Shown here one piece after another: positions 62,514 through 64,000 of a DNA stretch of 64,000 nucleotides. The translations under genes and the position numbers were made by a program. Every line of letters begins with the position of its first letter. Positions within the stretch are counted from its first letter, which is position 1. Source of the stretch: Bradyrhizobium zhanjiangense (GTDB lineage: Bacteria > Pseudomonadota > Alphaproteobacteria > Rhizobiales > Xanthobacteraceae); contig NZ_CP022221.1 in the NCBI RefSeq assembly GCF_004114935.1, forward strand, positions 9,011,001 to 9,075,000. The letters are read 5' to 3'. The notes under the pieces are model-generated. The model searched no databases. It worked only from the letters and a program-made list of their open reading frames with translations, and was not told where the DNA came from.

Positions 62514-63289
62514 GCGTGGAAGAAAAGGTGACTGTCACCACCAAACGGAAGAGCAGCGGCTGGGGCGGGCAGCTGATGCAGCTGGCCGGCATCGTCGCCG
62601 CCGTGTTCATTGCCAAGGGCGCGCTGGCCGAACCGTTCTACGTGCCGTCAGGCTCGATGGAGCCGACGCTCTTGATCGGCGATGCGCTGCTCGCCTCGAA
62701 ATTCCCCTATGGCTACGGCACTTCGTCGCTGCCGATCCAGATCAACCTGCCGGAGACCGGCCGCGTCTTCGCTGAGACGCCGAAACGCGGCGACGTCGTC
62801 GTGTTCCGCTGGCCCGGTGATCGCTCGCAGGCCTGGGTCAAGCGTGTCGTCGGCTTGCCCGGCGACCGCATCCAGATGCGGCAGGGCCAGCTCTTCATCA
62901 ACGACCGCCCCGCTGAGCTGAAGCCCGATGGCGTTGGCGCTGCCGAGGACGACAATGGCGGCCGCGAGCCCGCCTACCGCTATATCGAGACGCTGCCGAA
63001 CGGCGTGTCGCACCTGATCTTCAAGATGCGCGACAACGGCCCGCTGGACAACACGCCGGAAGTGACGGTGCCAGCAGGCCATCTGTTCGTGCTCGGCGAC
63101 AACCGCGACAACTCCGCCGACAGCCGCGTGCCGCTGCGCTCCGGCGGCGTGGGCCTGTTGCCGATCGACAATCTGGTCGGCCGCGCGGACGCCGTGCTCG
63201 GCTCCTGGGATCTCGGCATCCGCGGCCAGCCGGTGTGGACCTGGCTCTCCGGCTTCAGGCTCGCGCGGTTCTTCACCGCCGTGCATTGA
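62510..63289 (+). CDS. lepB: Signal peptidase I
   Basis: A 259-residue signal peptidase with one N-terminal segment (MQLAGIVAAVFIAKGALAEP). The catalytic dyad is Ser49 in VPSGSMEPTL and Lys111 in AWVKRVVGLPGDR; the final box GDNRDNSADSR is also kept. It cuts signal peptides of exported proteins such as many encoded in this window. It overlaps tldD (ATGA). It need not be the only signal peptidase in the genome. Confidence 0.95.
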   Translation: MSVEEKVTVTTKRKSSGWGGQLMQLAGIVAAVFIAKGALAEPFYVPSGSMEPTLLIGDALLASKFPYGYGTSSLPIQINLPETGRVFAETPKRGDVVVFRWPGDRSQAWVKRVVGLPGDRIQMRQGQLFINDRPAELKPDGVGAAEDDNGGREPAYRYIETLPNGVSHLIFKMRDNGPLDNTPEVTVPAGHLFVLGDNRDNSADSRVPLRSGGVGLLPIDNLVGRADAVLGSWDLGIRGQPVWTWLSGFRLARFFTAVH

Positions 63290-63305
63290 GACTCCTCATC
63301 TCACG

Positions 63306-63872
63306 ATGAACCGTGACGAATTCCTCGCACTTGCGCTGAGAAATCCCGTCAACGTCGCGATCATCGATGAACTGCATCGCCTCGCGCTGCCGGATGCATG
63401 GCTGGTCTCTGGATGCCTGGTGCAGACAGTGTGGAACGTGCTCACCGGCCGCGCGGTCGATCACGGGATCGCCGATTACGACGTGTTCTATTTCGACTCC
63501 GACACCTCATGGGAGGCGGAAGACGCGGTGATCCGGGATGTATCTGCGCGGCTCGGTCATCTCGGCGTCAAGGTCGAGACCCGCAACCAGGCGCGCGTGC
63601 ATCTTTGGTATCCCGGCAAGCACGGCCTGCCCTATCCGCCCCTGACGCGCGCGTCCGATGGCATCGACCGCTTTCTCACGCAGAACACGCAAGTCGGCGT
63701 GAGACGCACAGATGATGGCCATGAGGTCTACGCACCGCACGGCTTCGATGATGTGGCGGCGTTGATTACGCGTCCCAATCCGGGCGCGAATTTCTCTGCG
63801 ACGAACTATGCGGCGAAGGCTGCGCGATGGAAGGCGCTGTGGCCGGAGCTTACGGTGATCGCTGCGGAGTGA
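63306..63872 (+). CDS. Nucleotidyltransferase-family protein (DUF925-like)
   Basis: A 188-residue protein. LPDAWLVSGCLVQTVWNVLT and IADYDVFYFDSDTSWEAED resemble the nucleotidyltransferase-like domain of the NTP_transf_6/DUF925 group, where the paired aspartates (YDVFYFD) would bind metal. The rest (VHLWYPGKHGLPYPPLTR) is also family-like. The gene begins 16 bases after lepB, possibly in the same transcript. Function unknown. Confidence 0.8.
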   Translation: MNRDEFLALALRNPVNVAIIDELHRLALPDAWLVSGCLVQTVWNVLTGRAVDHGIADYDVFYFDSDTSWEAEDAVIRDVSARLGHLGVKVETRNQARVHLWYPGKHGLPYPPLTRASDGIDRFLTQNTQVGVRRTDDGHEVYAPHGFDDVAALITRPNPGANFSATNYAAKAARWKALWPELTVIAAE

Positions 63873-63878
63873 GGTGCC

Positions 63879-63967
63879 GTAGGGTGGGCAAAGCGAAGCG
63901 TGCCCAGCAACCCCGCGCTGGCGGGAAGATGGTGGGCACGGCGCTTCGCGCCTTTGCCCACCCTTGT
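63879..63967. repeat. Intergenic palindromic repeat, family E
   Basis: It starts gtagggtgggcaaagcgaag and ends with gcctttgcccacccttgta, the second member of the family seen at 42278. The inner gatggtgggcacggcg arm is shared between the two copies. It is at the right end of the window. Confidence 0.85.
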
Positions 63968-64000
63968 AATAGCGCAATCAGATATTGTCGGCGTGTTCCG

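Overview
The window looks like chromosomal DNA of a Bradyrhizobium-type alphaproteobacterium (Bradyrhizobiaceae). The evidence is: high GC throughout; a C4-pathway 5-aminolevulinate synthase of 409 aa; an Irr-type Fur regulator; split b and b' ATP synthase subunits; a cytochrome aa3 assembly locus with CtaG and SURF1; an MddA-like methyltransferase; RopB/Omp25-type porin; FixK-type boxes; and several families of palindromic intergenic repeats. No phage, insertion sequence, CRISPR array, rRNA or tRNA gene was seen. This is my reading of the sequence; no search was run.

Layout. 1-7.5 kb: end of a toxin-antitoxin pair, metabolic singletons (MBL-fold protein, amidohydrolase, cupin, M29 aminopeptidase, fumarase-superfamily lyase). 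7.9-14.2 kb: two paralogous winged-helix/TolB-like/TPR regulators enclosing a GFA protein and an MddA-like methyltransferase, then an Irr-like regulator and a chimeric lipoprotein. 14.4-20.5 kb: TetR regulator divergent from a complete peptide-type ABC importer operon (binding protein, two permeases, double ATPase). 20.5-28.3 kb: small proteins, AEC carrier, porin, chemotaxis receptor, MBL hydrolase, AroQ-like protein. 28.5-33.7 kb: hemA behind a FixK-type box, then a very large symporter-histidine kinase hybrid. 33.8-39 kb: an ohr - alpha/beta hydrolase - cytochrome P460 cassette divergent from a winged-helix/NTPase/TPR regulator. 39-42.9 kb: NarL-type response regulator divergent from an MHS transporter, YjbQ and a secreted protein.

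43.3-46 kb holds the F0 operon of ATP synthase (atpI, B, E, b', b) with a good terminator. 46-50.3 kb: secreted protein, GNAT acetyltransferase, and thrC overlapping an M16 peptidase. 50.8-52.9 kb: divergent LuxR-type response regulator and HisKA_3 sensor kinase. 53.4-60 kb: one long leftward array for cytochrome c oxidase aa3 (ctaC, ctaD, ctaB, small membrane protein, ctaG, ctaE, DUF983, SURF1). 60.4-63.9 kb: IalB-like protein, tldD overlapping lepB, nucleotidyltransferase-like protein.

Physiologically the window joins respiration (aa3 oxidase, ATP synthase F0) with heme and iron control. The most useful new observations are regulatory: near-perfect FixK/FNR boxes before both the Irr-like gene and hemA, and tandem or inverted repeats in the intergenic regions of three winged-helix or response-regulator loci that look like operators. 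An AroQ-like protein with two changed active-site positions and a DUF3313-DUF2147 chimera are the most notable protein oddities.
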